A stretch of 64,000 bases of DNA from Phaeobacter sp. G2 (GTDB lineage: Bacteria > Pseudomonadota > Alphaproteobacteria > Rhodobacterales > Rhodobacteraceae), in contig CP104100.1 in NCBI GenBank assembly GCA_025163595.1, forward strand, positions 434,001-498,000. Reading direction: 5' to 3'. Positions 44,512 to 52,938 of this stretch are shown here, piece after piece; within the stretch, counting starts at the first letter, position 1, and the number at the start of each line of letters is the position of its first letter. A program made the position numbers and the translations under genes. The notes beneath the pieces were generated by a model that worked only from the letters and a program-made list of their open reading frames with translations, had not been told where the DNA came from and searched no databases.

Positions 44512-45687
44512 TTACTGGTTGCGGATCGGGATTGGCATCTCGTCGATCGGCAGTTCGCGTACCAGTTCTGGCACCGCCCATTCCACACCGTCCTGCACGG
44601 TCAGTTTGAAGTGGTACATGGTCTGCAGTGCCTGGTGATCCTCCGCCCGGAATCGCATGGTGCCTTTGGGGGTTTCCCATTCCATGCCTTCCATCGTGGT
44701 GATCAGCTCCTCGGTATCGGTGGAGCCCGCCTTGCGGATCGCCTCAACTGCGGCGATGCCTGCGGCCATGCCCCCGGCAGTGAAGAAATCAGGCGGCCCA
44801 TCAAAACGCTCAAAATGGGTTTTGACCAGCCAGTCGTTTACCTCATTGTCGGGCAGCTCGTAGTAGTAATAGGTGCCGCCCTCCATGCCTTCATAGTCTT
44901 TGAAACCTTTCAGCGCGGCGAGGATATTGCCAACCCCGGCAAATTCGATGCCAAAGCGGCCCGGATCCATGGCGTTGATCTTGCCCAGCGGGTTGCCACC
45001 CCCGGCCCAGATCACAAACAGCTTTTTGGGGCCGTCCAGGTCCTTCATGGCGTTAAAAATGCGCTCACCCGCGGCGGTAAAGTCGGTGGTGTCGGTGGGG
45101 GCGTATTCTTCGTGAACCAGTTCGATGCCCTGAGTGGCCAGGGCCTCGCGGAAGGCGGCGACCCCGTCGCGGCCAAAGGCATAGTCCTGCGCCAGAGTGG
45201 CGATCTTGACGTTGTCAGCCGCCAGCGCGATGGCGCTGGATACCGCGTCCTGCGATGAATTGCGCGAGGTGCGGAAGATATAGCGGTTCCAGTTGGCGCC
45301 GGTGATGCTGTCGGCCACGGCGGGCTCAACAATCAGGATCTTTTCGTATTCTTCGGCAACCGGCAGCATTGCCAGGGCCACGCCCGAGCTGACCGGACCA
45401 ATGGCGAGATCAACTTCGTCGTCGCCGTAAGCCTCTTCCAGCAGGGCCTTGCCGTTCTCTGGTTTCAGCTGGGTGTCTTTTTCGATCACCACGATTGGCT
45501 CACCATTGATCTCCATGGTGCCGCCGGTGGCATATTCCAGCCCCAGCATCAGCCCGTCGTGGCTTTGTTTGGCATAGGCCTCAAACGGGCCGGTCTTGCC
45601 ATAGATATGGGCAATCTTGATATCTGCAGTGGCGGCCGAAGCCAGTGCCAGTGCAGAGACCATTCCTGCTAGCAAAGTGCGTGTCAT
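44512..45687 (-). CDS. Periplasmic substrate-binding protein of the liv-type ABC importer
   Basis: A 391-residue exported protein. Residues 1-21 form the signal peptide (LLAGMVSALALASAATA). The rest is the two-lobed Leu/Ile/Val-binding fold: KIAHIYGKTGPFEAYAKQ at the start, IGPVSSGVALAMLPVAEE in lobe one, and TLAQDYAFGRDGVAAFREAL at the hinge. It lacks the exact ligand residues that would name an amino acid. Being next to the hpaD/decarboxylase genes, it may bind an aromatic acid or amine. The gene heads the importer operon and is followed by an attenuator hairpin. Confidence 0.9.
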   Translation of the reverse strand: MTRTLLAGMVSALALASAATADIKIAHIYGKTGPFEAYAKQSHDGLMLGLEYATGGTMEINGEPIVVIEKDTQLKPENGKALLEEAYGDDEVDLAIGPVSSGVALAMLPVAEEYEKILIVEPAVADSITGANWNRYIFRTSRNSSQDAVSSAIALAADNVKIATLAQDYAFGRDGVAAFREALATQGIELVHEEYAPTDTTDFTAAGERIFNAMKDLDGPKKLFVIWAGGGNPLGKINAMDPGRFGIEFAGVGNILAALKGFKDYEGMEGGTYYYYELPDNEVNDWLVKTHFERFDGPPDFFTAGGMAAGIAAVEAIRKAGSTDTEELITTMEGMEWETPKGTMRFRAEDHQALQTMYHFKLTVQDGVEWAVPELVRELPIDEMPIPIRNQ

Positions 45688-45887
45688 GTCGTTCCTCCCT
45701 GAGGGCGCGCCAATGTGTAGGGCTGGCGCAGTCTCGCTCCTGTGCCTTCAGGCTAACGGCGGCCTCGCATTTTGGTCAATTGCAGGGAAATACGTATGTC
45801 GCCTCTCTCCCGCCCCGCAGGCTTACTGTGCCTCTCCCCCGGCTGCAAGCGACAGCCAGAGGAGCCAGGCAAGGAGCGGCAGGCGCG

Positions 45888-47297
45888 TTAGAGCGTTGCT
45901 GCGATTTCGGTGATGACACCGTGGGCCATCATCACGTCGGCCTGGGTGGTTTCAAACTGACCGGCCTGAAAGCGGATCACCAGATCGCCATCCACCCGCG
46001 TCTGAGTGAGGTAAATCCGCCCGTCATCATTGATTGCATTGACCAATTTCAGGTTCAACTCATCCAGATCGGAGGCGCCTTTGGGGGCATAACGAAAGGT
46101 CCAAAGCGACCACATCGGCGGGGTGACGATCTCAAAATCCGGTGTCGCTGCCAGCTTGTCATGCAGGGCTTCGGACCAGGTGATGTGGTTGCGCAGGCGC
46201 TGCCGCAGGCCCTCCAGCCCATAGGTGCGGATCAGGAACCAGATCTTGAGCGCGCGGAAACGCCGCCCCAGCGGCACTGACCATTCCGAGTAGTTGATGA
46301 TACCGTCTTTGCCGTGGGTTTTCAGATACTCGGGACTGATCGCCAGAGTCTGCACCAGATCGTCGGGGTTTTTCAAAAAATGCGCCGAGCAATCAAACTG
46401 CACGCCCAGCCATTTATGCGGGTTAAAGACAATACTGTCGGCGCGCTCGACCCCGGGCCAGTAATGGCGGTATTCGGGGCAGATCATCGCCGATCCCGCC
46501 CAGGCGGCGTCGATATGGCTGTAGAGCCCGTAGTCTTCGGCGATTTGCAGGCATTCATCCACCGGATCGGTGGCGCCGGTGCCGGTGCCGCCAACACAGA
46601 GGATCAGCCCGGCAGGCTGCATCCCGGCGGCGATGTCGGCCTCGATTGCTTGGCGCAGGGCGGCAGGGTCCATGCCGCGCCAGTCGCCTTTGATCGGCAC
46701 GCGCACCAGGTTTTGCTGGCCAATCCCGGCGACCCAGATGGCGCGATCCACCGAAGTATGCACTTCGCTCGAGCAATAGATCCGCAGTGGTTTCTGCGCA
46801 AACAGCCCCTGTTGGTTGCCCTGCCAGTTCAGCGCCTTTTCCCGCATGGTGAGGACCGCAGCCAGGGTCGCCGAGGAGGCGCTGTCCTGAATGACACCCT
46901 GAAACTCCTCGGGCAGATCCAGCGCCTGGCGCAGCCAGTCCATCATCCGGGTTTCCATCTCTGTGGCCGCCGGAGAGGTCTGCCAGAGCATACATTGTGG
47001 CGCGATGGCAGAGGTCAGGAATTCCGCCAGCACCGAGGGCGCAGCGGCATTGGAAGTGAAATAGGCAAAGAAACGCGGGTGCTGCCAATGGGTGATCCCC
47101 GGCATCACGATCTCTTCAAAATCGGCAAAGATCGCCTCCATGCCCTCGCCGCCCTCGGGGGGTGTTGCTGGCAGGGCGTTCAGCACCTCGCCGGGTTCGG
47201 TGCGGGCGCGCACCGGCTTGTCGCCAACGGTCAGGTGATAGTCCTGCGCCCAATCCGCAATGCGGCGGCCCCAGCCTGAGAATTCATCCCATTTCAT
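45888..47297 (-). CDS. PLP-dependent aromatic-L-amino-acid decarboxylase-like protein
   Basis: A 469-residue group II decarboxylase. The PLP lysine is in NPHKWLGV, preceded by the cofactor-binding HVDAAWAGSAM with its Asp. ThisHWQHPRFFAYF-like N-terminal segment (THWQHPRFFAYF) is typical of DOPA/tryptophan/phenylalanine decarboxylases. The ATG at 47297 has GGAG eight bases before it; the TTG two codons earlier is rejected. It follows hpaD by 74 bp on the same strand. Substrate not proven; a tyrosine- or DOPA-like amino acid fits the aromatic neighbourhood. Confidence 0.88.
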   Translation of the reverse strand: MKWDEFSGWGRRIADWAQDYHLTVGDKPVRARTEPGEVLNALPATPPEGGEGMEAIFADFEEIVMPGITHWQHPRFFAYFTSNAAAPSVLAEFLTSAIAPQCMLWQTSPAATEMETRMMDWLRQALDLPEEFQGVIQDSASSATLAAVLTMREKALNWQGNQQGLFAQKPLRIYCSSEVHTSVDRAIWVAGIGQQNLVRVPIKGDWRGMDPAALRQAIEADIAAGMQPAGLILCVGGTGTGATDPVDECLQIAEDYGLYSHIDAAWAGSAMICPEYRHYWPGVERADSIVFNPHKWLGVQFDCSAHFLKNPDDLVQTLAISPEYLKTHGKDGIINYSEWSVPLGRRFRALKIWFLIRTYGLEGLRQRLRNHITWSEALHDKLAATPDFEIVTPPMWSLWTFRYAPKGASDLDELNLKLVNAINDDGRIYLTQTRVDGDLVIRFQAGQFETTQADVMMAHGVITEIAATL

Positions 47298-47371
47298 TGT
47301 CAAAACTCCAGTGTTCGGGCCTTGGCCCGGATAGCCGCCCCCAAGGGGAGGGTGCTGTCCTAATTGCTATA

Positions 47372-48352
47372 CTAAGGGGCGATAATTGGCTGTGCGGTCA
47401 GGGCGCTGTCTTGGGTGGTGGCGCCTTCGAAGGTGGAGCCCTCCTCGAACCAGCTGCGCGGCGCCGGTGCCCCCCAAAGCGTTTGGCGCTGTGGGTCTTT
47501 CAGGGACCATTTGATGGCCTCGTGGTCGGGATCAACGGTTTGATAATCCGAGCAATAGATCTCGATCCGATGGCCGTCAGGGTCGCGCACATACAGAAAG
47601 AAGGCGTTGGAGATACCATGGCGGCCCGGGCCACGTTCGATATTGTCGACATAGCCGGTGGTGGACATCAGATCGAGCAGATCAATGATGTTGAGCGGCG
47701 TCGGCACCCAGAACGCGCTGTGATGCAGGCGCGGCCCGGTGCCATTGGTAAAGGCAACATCATGCACGCCGCCCTTGCGGTGCATCCAGGCAGCCCAGAC
47801 CTTGCCGCTTTCGTCGTCCTCTGTGTACTCCGTCACCCGGAAACCGATCTCGTTGTAAAAGGCGACAGAGGCATCCACATCCGCCGAGAACATGTTGAAA
47901 TGATCAATCCGCAGGGGTTTTACCCCGTTATAGAGCCGATATTCCTGATGGATCGGTGCCATGCGCTCCATCTTGACGTAGAACTCCAGCGGAATGCCCC
48001 AGGGGTCACGGGTGCGCAGGGTGCGCCCCATGTGGGGGCGTTCAACCCAGTCCACCGGCAGGCCTTTGTCGGCAAAGAATGCGGCGGCCTTTTCAAGATC
48101 GGGCGCATCGTAAAGCTTAAAGCCCAGCACGCCGACTTCGGCCGTGTCCGCCTGGACCAGCACGATGCAGTGATGGCCGCGCTCCTCCATAGCCCGCAGA
48201 TAGATGTGGGTGTTGTCTTCTTCGGTGACTTGAAGACCGAGAATCTCGACATAGAATTTGCGAGAGGCGGCCAGATCGGTGACGCGGTACTCCACATGGG
48301 ACAGCCGAACGATGTTGAAAGGGGGATAAAGCACGGGGGCGGGAACTGGCAT
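47372..48352 (-). CDS. hpaD: 3,4-dihydroxyphenylacetate 2,3-dioxygenase (type I extradiol)
   Basis: A 326-residue vicinal-oxygen-chelate dioxygenase that opens the ring of homoprotocatechuate. Two VOC modules are visible (about 17-140 and 155-290). Iron ligands are expected from His in PLRIDHFNMF, His in RLHHSAFW and Glu in GHRIEIYCSDY. The start at 48352 has AGGAG eight bases upstream; the longer frame runs into the operator. It is divergent from hpaR and probably repressed by it. The family also holds other catechol dioxygenases; the hpaR partner supports this substrate. Confidence 0.86.
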   Translation of the reverse strand: MPVPAPVLYPPFNIVRLSHVEYRVTDLAASRKFYVEILGLQVTEEDNTHIYLRAMEERGHHCIVLVQADTAEVGVLGFKLYDAPDLEKAAAFFADKGLPVDWVERPHMGRTLRTRDPWGIPLEFYVKMERMAPIHQEYRLYNGVKPLRIDHFNMFSADVDASVAFYNEIGFRVTEYTEDDESGKVWAAWMHRKGGVHDVAFTNGTGPRLHHSAFWVPTPLNIIDLLDLMSTTGYVDNIERGPGRHGISNAFFLYVRDPDGHRIEIYCSDYQTVDPDHEAIKWSLKDPQRQTLWGAPAPRSWFEEGSTFEGATTQDSALTAQPIIAP

Positions 48353-48391
48353 GGCTGGGCTCCTGTTGGGGACCGGAAAGCCGAAAGGCTT

Positions 48392-48412
48392 CACATTTGT
48401 TGTTAACATGTG
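48392..48412. promoter_or_regulatory. Candidate HpaR operator between hpaD and hpaR
   Basis: The stretch CACAT-N11-ATGTG (with TTGTTGTTAAC inside) is an imperfect palindrome of the size MarR proteins bind. It lies in the shared promoter region, 40 bp from the hpaD start and 84 bp from hpaR. Confidence 0.5.
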
Positions 48413-48495
48413 TAGCTTTTGGGGGGTGGTTTGTCAAACAGTGAAAAATCGCGACCGCAATTGCCTTTAGGCAGGATTATGAGTGATAAGCAGAT

Positions 48496-48930
48496 ATGAA
48501 GAACAGATTGCCCTCTACCGCCCGCTCCTTGCCGATCGCCCTTTTACGGGCGCGTGAACGAGTCATGGGACCGATCCGGCATCTGCTGAGCGATGTGGAT
48601 CTCACGGAGCAGCAATGGCGGGTGCTGCGGGTGGTGCAGGAAAGCAACGGCATTGATCCAACCGAGATCGCCGATCAGGCCTGCCTGCTGCTGCCCAGCC
48701 TGACGCGGATCCTGCAAAAGCTGGACGAAAAAGGCCTGATCAGCCGCGAGCGCGACCAGGTGGACCGCCGCCGCCAGGTGATCCGCATCACCGCGGCAGG
48801 GGCCGAAATCATCGAGGCCAATATTGCCGCCAGCATCGCCATCGTCGAGCGCACCCGTGAAAAAATGGGAGAGGAGCGCTATGAGGCGCTGCTGGATCTT
48901 CTCAATGAGCTTGATGCGATTGATCTGTGA
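48496..48930 (+). CDS. hpaR: Homoprotocatechuate degradation regulator HpaR (MarR family)
   Basis: A 144-residue MarR-type repressor. The winged helix lies at about residues 30-95 (LTEQQWRVLRVV; DPTEIADQACLLLPSLTRIL; RDQVDRRRQVIRIT, where DxRxxxV is the wing). The N-terminal RSLPIALLRARERVM is characteristic of HpaR. It should release the divergent hpaD when homoprotocatechuate or a related ligand is present. It is convergent with the glycerate kinase, 21 bp apart. Confidence 0.9.
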   Translation: MKNRLPSTARSLPIALLRARERVMGPIRHLLSDVDLTEQQWRVLRVVQESNGIDPTEIADQACLLLPSLTRILQKLDEKGLISRERDQVDRRRQVIRITAAGAEIIEANIAASIAIVERTREKMGEERYEALLDLLNELDAIDL

Positions 48931-48951
48931 GCGGGCTTGAGGGGCAGGACC

Positions 48952-50217
48952 CTAGTCAGCTGCCCGCCGCAGAAAAACCTGAACATCCGCCACATTGGTG
49001 CCAGTGCCGCCGCAGATCAGCAGGGCCTCGGCGGCTTTGAGCGCGGCGTAGCTGTCGTTATTGGCCAGCAAAGCGGCAGGGTCTTGGCCCGCCTCGGCAA
49101 TAGCCTGCCAGGTCTGCGGGGTGGCAAAGCCGCCGGCCGCATCGGTTGGGCCGTCGCGGCCATCGGTGCCTGCGGATAGGAACAGCCAGTCTCCGCTCAG
49201 CTCGGAGGCGCCGCGCTGGGCCATGCGCAGGGCCAGTTCCTGGTTGCGGCCACCGCGCCCATCGCCCTGCAGGCGCACGGTGGTCTCCCCGCCAAAGATC
49301 AGCGCGACGGGCTGGTCCGCTGGCGCGGCCTTGGCCGCGTGCAGGATTTCTTCAACCGCTTCACAGACATCGCCAGTCAGATGATCGCTGACCAGCTGCG
49401 GCTGCCATCCCAGGGCGCGGGCGCGCTCCATCATCGCAGCCAGGCTGTGACGGTTGGAGCCGATGAGGCTGTTTTGTGCCTCCGGCAGGGGGCTGGTGGG
49501 CGGCTGCTGTGACAGATGGGTTTTGACTGTCTCGGGCAGATCCTGCCAGATCCCGGCCCGCTGCAACAGGGCGCGCGCCGCCGCGCGATCCCCCAATGGC
49601 GAAACGGTCGGTCCCGAGGCAATGGCGCGCAGATCATCGCCAATCACATCCGACAGGATATAGGCCTGCACCGATGCCGGGGCCGCATGGCGCAGCAACC
49701 CGCCACCTTTCAGCTCGGACAGGTGCTGGCGCACCAGGTTCATCTCATTAATGTCCAACCCGGAAGACAGCAGCGCCGCACCAACAGCGGCCTTGTCTGC
49801 TAGGCTGATCCCCGCCGCAGGCGCCACCATCAGCGACGACCCCCCACCCGAGACCAGCACGGTGATGCGGTCCTGCGCGGTGGTTTGCGACACCAGATCT
49901 ATGACCGCTGCGCCGGCATCGGCGCTGGCCTGATCGGGCACCGGATGTGACCCGGCCAGAACCCTGGCGCCGGGGACCTCTGTCAGGTTTTCCGGGTTGG
50001 TGATCACCAGCGCCTGACGCGGCTCTGGGATATGGCGCAGCATTTCCTGCATCATCGGAACCGCCGCTTTGCCGAGCGCCAGGATATAGTCCTGCCCGCC
50101 GGGTTCCAAGGCAGGGAGCGGCGTTGCGAGCAGCGCCTGGCTGAGCGCTTTTGCCGGATCGGCGCGGGTCACGGCGGCGTCAAACAGGGTGCGGGCGTCT
50201 TGGGGAAGGGAGGTCAT
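48952..50217 (-). CDS. Glycerate 2-kinase (MOFRL/DUF4147 family)
   Basis: A 421-residue enzyme of the GckA/TtuD family, sometimes labelled hydroxypyruvate reductase. It phosphorylates glycerate to 2-phosphoglycerate. The DUF4147 domain shows LALGKAAVPMMQEM, a Gly-rich VLVSGGGSSL loop (about 120) and the C-terminal MOFRL domain with FGGETTVRLQG and GRNQELALR. It would feed glycerate from serine-cycle or tartrate-type metabolism into glycolysis, the same pool as gpmI. No neighbour confirms the pathway. Confidence 0.9.
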   Translation of the reverse strand: MTSLPQDARTLFDAAVTRADPAKALSQALLATPLPALEPGGQDYILALGKAAVPMMQEMLRHIPEPRQALVITNPENLTEVPGARVLAGSHPVPDQASADAGAAVIDLVSQTTAQDRITVLVSGGGSSLMVAPAAGISLADKAAVGAALLSSGLDINEMNLVRQHLSELKGGGLLRHAAPASVQAYILSDVIGDDLRAIASGPTVSPLGDRAAARALLQRAGIWQDLPETVKTHLSQQPPTSPLPEAQNSLIGSNRHSLAAMMERARALGWQPQLVSDHLTGDVCEAVEEILHAAKAAPADQPVALIFGGETTVRLQGDGRGGRNQELALRMAQRGASELSGDWLFLSAGTDGRDGPTDAAGGFATPQTWQAIAEAGQDPAALLANNDSYAALKAAEALLICGGTGTNVADVQVFLRRAAD

Positions 50218-50355
50218 CTTGATCTTTACCTTGCGTTGCCAGCGGGCGAACCCGCGCCGTGTTACCGCTAAATCTATGGCGGTTTTGCCTGAGCGCCAGG
50301 GGTTAGGTCAAGGGGGCGGATCGCAGTTGATGCGGGACGCAAAGCGCTGGCGGGG

Positions 50356-51912
50356 CTAGGTTCCCGGCCTGTGGCGCTTTTGCTGGCGTGGCCCATCGGT
50401 TGTGATGCTATGCAGCGACAGGCTGTGATCGGCGTTGCGCATCCGGTGGCGCAGCATCTGCCGGGTCATCCGTGCCAGATCCGCCTGCAGCGCCGGGGCC
50501 TGCGCCAGGTTTTCCATTTCGCCGGCGCCCTGATGGTCAAACAGCAGCGGTGGCAGGTCGGCGGCAAACTCCACCAGGCTGAACCGCCCATCGCGCAGAA
50601 TGGCGAGGCTGGACTGGGATGTCGGGGTGGCAAGCATCTGTTGCCAGATCGTCTGCCCCTGCGGGTCGCCAAAATCCAGCTCGGAATAGGTGTATTGCCG
50701 CCAGTCAGAGGGGATTTCACCGCGCAGCAACGGCACCAGCGAGGCACCATCCATTGAATTGGGAATCTCCTGCCCCACCCAGTCCAGAATGGTCGGAGTG
50801 AGGTCGATGGATTCGGTCATCTGCTGCACCACAGATCCGGCCCGTGCGCCATTGCCGGGCATGCGGATGATCAGCGGAGTTTTATAGGCGGCGTCATAGA
50901 CGGTGAACTTGCCCCAGCTGTGGCGGTCGCCCAGCATCTCACCGTGGTCGGCGCTCAGCACCACCAGGGTGTTGTCGTCCTGACCGCTGTCTTTGAGGAA
51001 CTGCATCACCCGGCCGATATGGGCGTCCACTTCGCTTGCCAGCCCCAGATAAAGCGCCCGCAGGGTTTGAATATTTTCATCCGTTGGCTGCAGATCAGGA
51101 AAGCCCAAAACCGTAGAAGCCGGGGGAGAGGCCTGGGTTGTGGGGGTAAAGAACGGATGCATCGCGCATTCCTCCGCCGCCGTGCCATGGCGCAGAGGCA
51201 GCGGCAGATCGGCAGGATCATACATCGCATTATAGGGCGCAGGCGCCACCAGCGGCGGGTGCGGGCGAATATAGGTGAGATGGGCAAACCAGCTCTGGTC
51301 GCCATAGGCGGGCATGGTGGCCAGAAACCGATTGGTCAAAAAGGCGGTGTCGCTGTCGTCTGCCGAATAGGGCGCCGGATCGTTCAGCCGGGCCGGGCCA
51401 CCAGTGGGCGAGACCGGCCTGTGCAGATCCCAGTAATTGTCAAATGTATAGCCCTTGGAGAGCAGATCGGCGCGCCAAGGATAGGACATCTCCAGCCGCA
51501 TCTCCAACATCTCCTGAAAGCCGTCCATATGCTGTTCATAGGTGCGGATGGCTGGATCATTGGGGTGATGGGTGCGGGGGTCACGGGCGGTATCGGTATA
51601 ACCAAACAGCATCGGAGTGTATCCCGCCTTGCGCATCTCGCCGGGCAGGGTGGGGGTGTCATGGCGCAGCGGGGTGCCGTTGCGCACCGAGCGATGGTTC
51701 ATCGCATATTGCCCGGTGAGGATTGACGCGCGCGAGGGGCCACAGGGGTTCACCACGGTATAATTTTGCTCAAACGTTACCGCCTCTGCCATCAGGGACC
51801 GCAGGTTGGGCAGGGCGACATGCGCGGCGAGCGCGCCTGTCAGGCAATCGGCCCGCAGCTGGTCGATCAGAATGAACAGCACGTTCTTTTTCTGGGCTTG
51901 ATCGGTGCTCAT
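50356..51912 (-). CDS. Sulfatase-family hydrolase, phosphonate monoester hydrolase/phosphodiesterase type
   Basis: A 518-residue alkaline-phosphatase-superfamily enzyme. The nucleophile Cys57 sits in NPCGPSRAS, the CxPSR motif whose Cys becomes formylglycine. Metal sites are in FILIDQLRAD (Asp17) and SADHGEMLGD. The conserved stretches MNHRSVRNGTPL, FGYTDTARDPRTHHPNDP and YIRPHPPLVAPAPYNAMY match, from memory, the rhizobial phosphonate monoester hydrolase, whose nucleophile is also Cys57. It is therefore more likely to hydrolyse phosphonate monoesters or phosphodiesters than sulfate esters. No signal peptide is seen. It is divergent from the DeoR regulator. Confidence 0.85.
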   Translation of the reverse strand: MSTDQAQKKNVLFILIDQLRADCLTGALAAHVALPNLRSLMAEAVTFEQNYTVVNPCGPSRASILTGQYAMNHRSVRNGTPLRHDTPTLPGEMRKAGYTPMLFGYTDTARDPRTHHPNDPAIRTYEQHMDGFQEMLEMRLEMSYPWRADLLSKGYTFDNYWDLHRPVSPTGGPARLNDPAPYSADDSDTAFLTNRFLATMPAYGDQSWFAHLTYIRPHPPLVAPAPYNAMYDPADLPLPLRHGTAAEECAMHPFFTPTTQASPPASTVLGFPDLQPTDENIQTLRALYLGLASEVDAHIGRVMQFLKDSGQDDNTLVVLSADHGEMLGDRHSWGKFTVYDAAYKTPLIIRMPGNGARAGSVVQQMTESIDLTPTILDWVGQEIPNSMDGASLVPLLRGEIPSDWRQYTYSELDFGDPQGQTIWQQMLATPTSQSSLAILRDGRFSLVEFAADLPPLLFDHQGAGEMENLAQAPALQADLARMTRQMLRHRMRNADHSLSLHSITTDGPRQQKRHRPGT

Positions 51913-51990
51913 AGGCTGGAGTCCTTTGTCAGCTGGGGGCCTCATTGGCGCCAGATAAGCCTGTCATTTGTGATTTGGGAAGAGGGTTTC

Positions 51991-52020
51991 TTGACGGTTT
52001 TGACCGATATTGACCGCTAT
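51991..52020. promoter_or_regulatory. TTGAC direct repeats in the divergent PMH/deoR promoter
   Basis: Three TTGAC boxes occur at 51991, 52000 and 52010, spaced nine and ten bases, in the 218-bp gap between the two divergent starts. Helically phased direct repeats suit a DeoR-type operator. Confidence 0.45.
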
Positions 52021-52130
52021 CGAGAGTAATTTTGGGAATTTGTGGGGTTTGCCTTGCCATGTTGGCGCTAACCTGACATTTTGCCGCAAAACTGTGAACT
52101 GTATCTGCCGTCTTTGTGGAGTTTTGCCCG

Positions 52131-52937
52131 ATGCCCCGTCCTACAGCGCCGTCCCACCGGGAGGTTGAACTGCTTGAAACCCTGCGGCGGTTGGGCGGAT
52201 CCGGGCGCAGCGCCGAGCTGGCGATGATGCTGCATGTGTCGGAAGAAACCGTGCGCCGCACCATCAAGGCCCTGGCCAAGGCGGGCTCGGTTGAGCGGGT
52301 CCATGGCGGAGCCTATCTGGTGGGGCCGCGCGGCACGGGCGAGGCAGGCCCCAGCTTTTTCCGGCGCATGGGGGAGAACCCAACAGAGAAGGCGCAGATT
52401 GCGACAGCGGTTTTGCCCAGGATCACCGATGGCATGACGGTGTTTCTGGATGTGGGATCCACCACCTCCTTTGTGGCAGAGGCCCTGCGGCAGCGTCGTA
52501 ATCTGACGGTGGTGACCAATTCCATCGGGGTGGCGCAGCTGTTGGCCAACCACAATGGCAACCGGCTGCATCTGCTGGGTGGTGAGATGTGTCGCGACGA
52601 TCGCGGCACCTTTGGCCCGGTAGCCGAAATGCAAGCTGCCCGGTTTGCCTTTGATGTGGCGATTTTATCTGCCGATGCATTGTCACCAAAATACGGGCTG
52701 TTGTTTCACAACGCCGCCGAGGCAGAGCTGACCCTTGCTGTCACTGCTGCGGCTGAGCAGATCATGGTGGTGACCACCCATGCAAAATTCTCCGAGAGCG
52801 CCCCACATCGTGGGCCAGACCCGCAGCAACTGACGCATCTGGTCAGTGACCGGGAGCCGGGAAAGAAACTGGCGCGGTCGCTGCTGGACTGGGGGGTGGA
52901 GTTCACCCTGGCCACCGCAATATCCGAAGAGGCATGA
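52131..52937 (+). CDS. DeoR family transcriptional regulator
   Basis: A 268-residue DeoR-type repressor. The N-terminal helix-turn-helix is at about 10-60 (LRRLGGSGRSAELAMMLHVSEETVRRTIKALAKAG), followed by the family's VERVHGGAYL. The sensor domain has GMTVFLDVGSTTSFVAEAL and VVTNSIGVAQLL, the phosphosugar-isomerase-like ligand pocket. The start at 52131 follows GGAG; a GTG five codons earlier is weaker. The Na/Pi symporter starts one base after its stop, so the regulator and transporter are co-expressed. A phosphorylated ligand is likely. Confidence 0.9.
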   Translation: MPRPTAPSHREVELLETLRRLGGSGRSAELAMMLHVSEETVRRTIKALAKAGSVERVHGGAYLVGPRGTGEAGPSFFRRMGENPTEKAQIATAVLPRITDGMTVFLDVGSTTSFVAEALRQRRNLTVVTNSIGVAQLLANHNGNRLHLLGGEMCRDDRGTFGPVAEMQAARFAFDVAILSADALSPKYGLLFHNAAEAELTLAVTAAAEQIMVVTTHAKFSESAPHRGPDPQQLTHLVSDREPGKKLARSLLDWGVEFTLATAISEEA

Positions 52938-52938
52938 T

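Noticed and set aside
51961..51967. Pho box (CTGTCAT) before the PMH-like gene
   Set aside because: Only one half-site is present; the second half at the required 11-bp spacing does not match.
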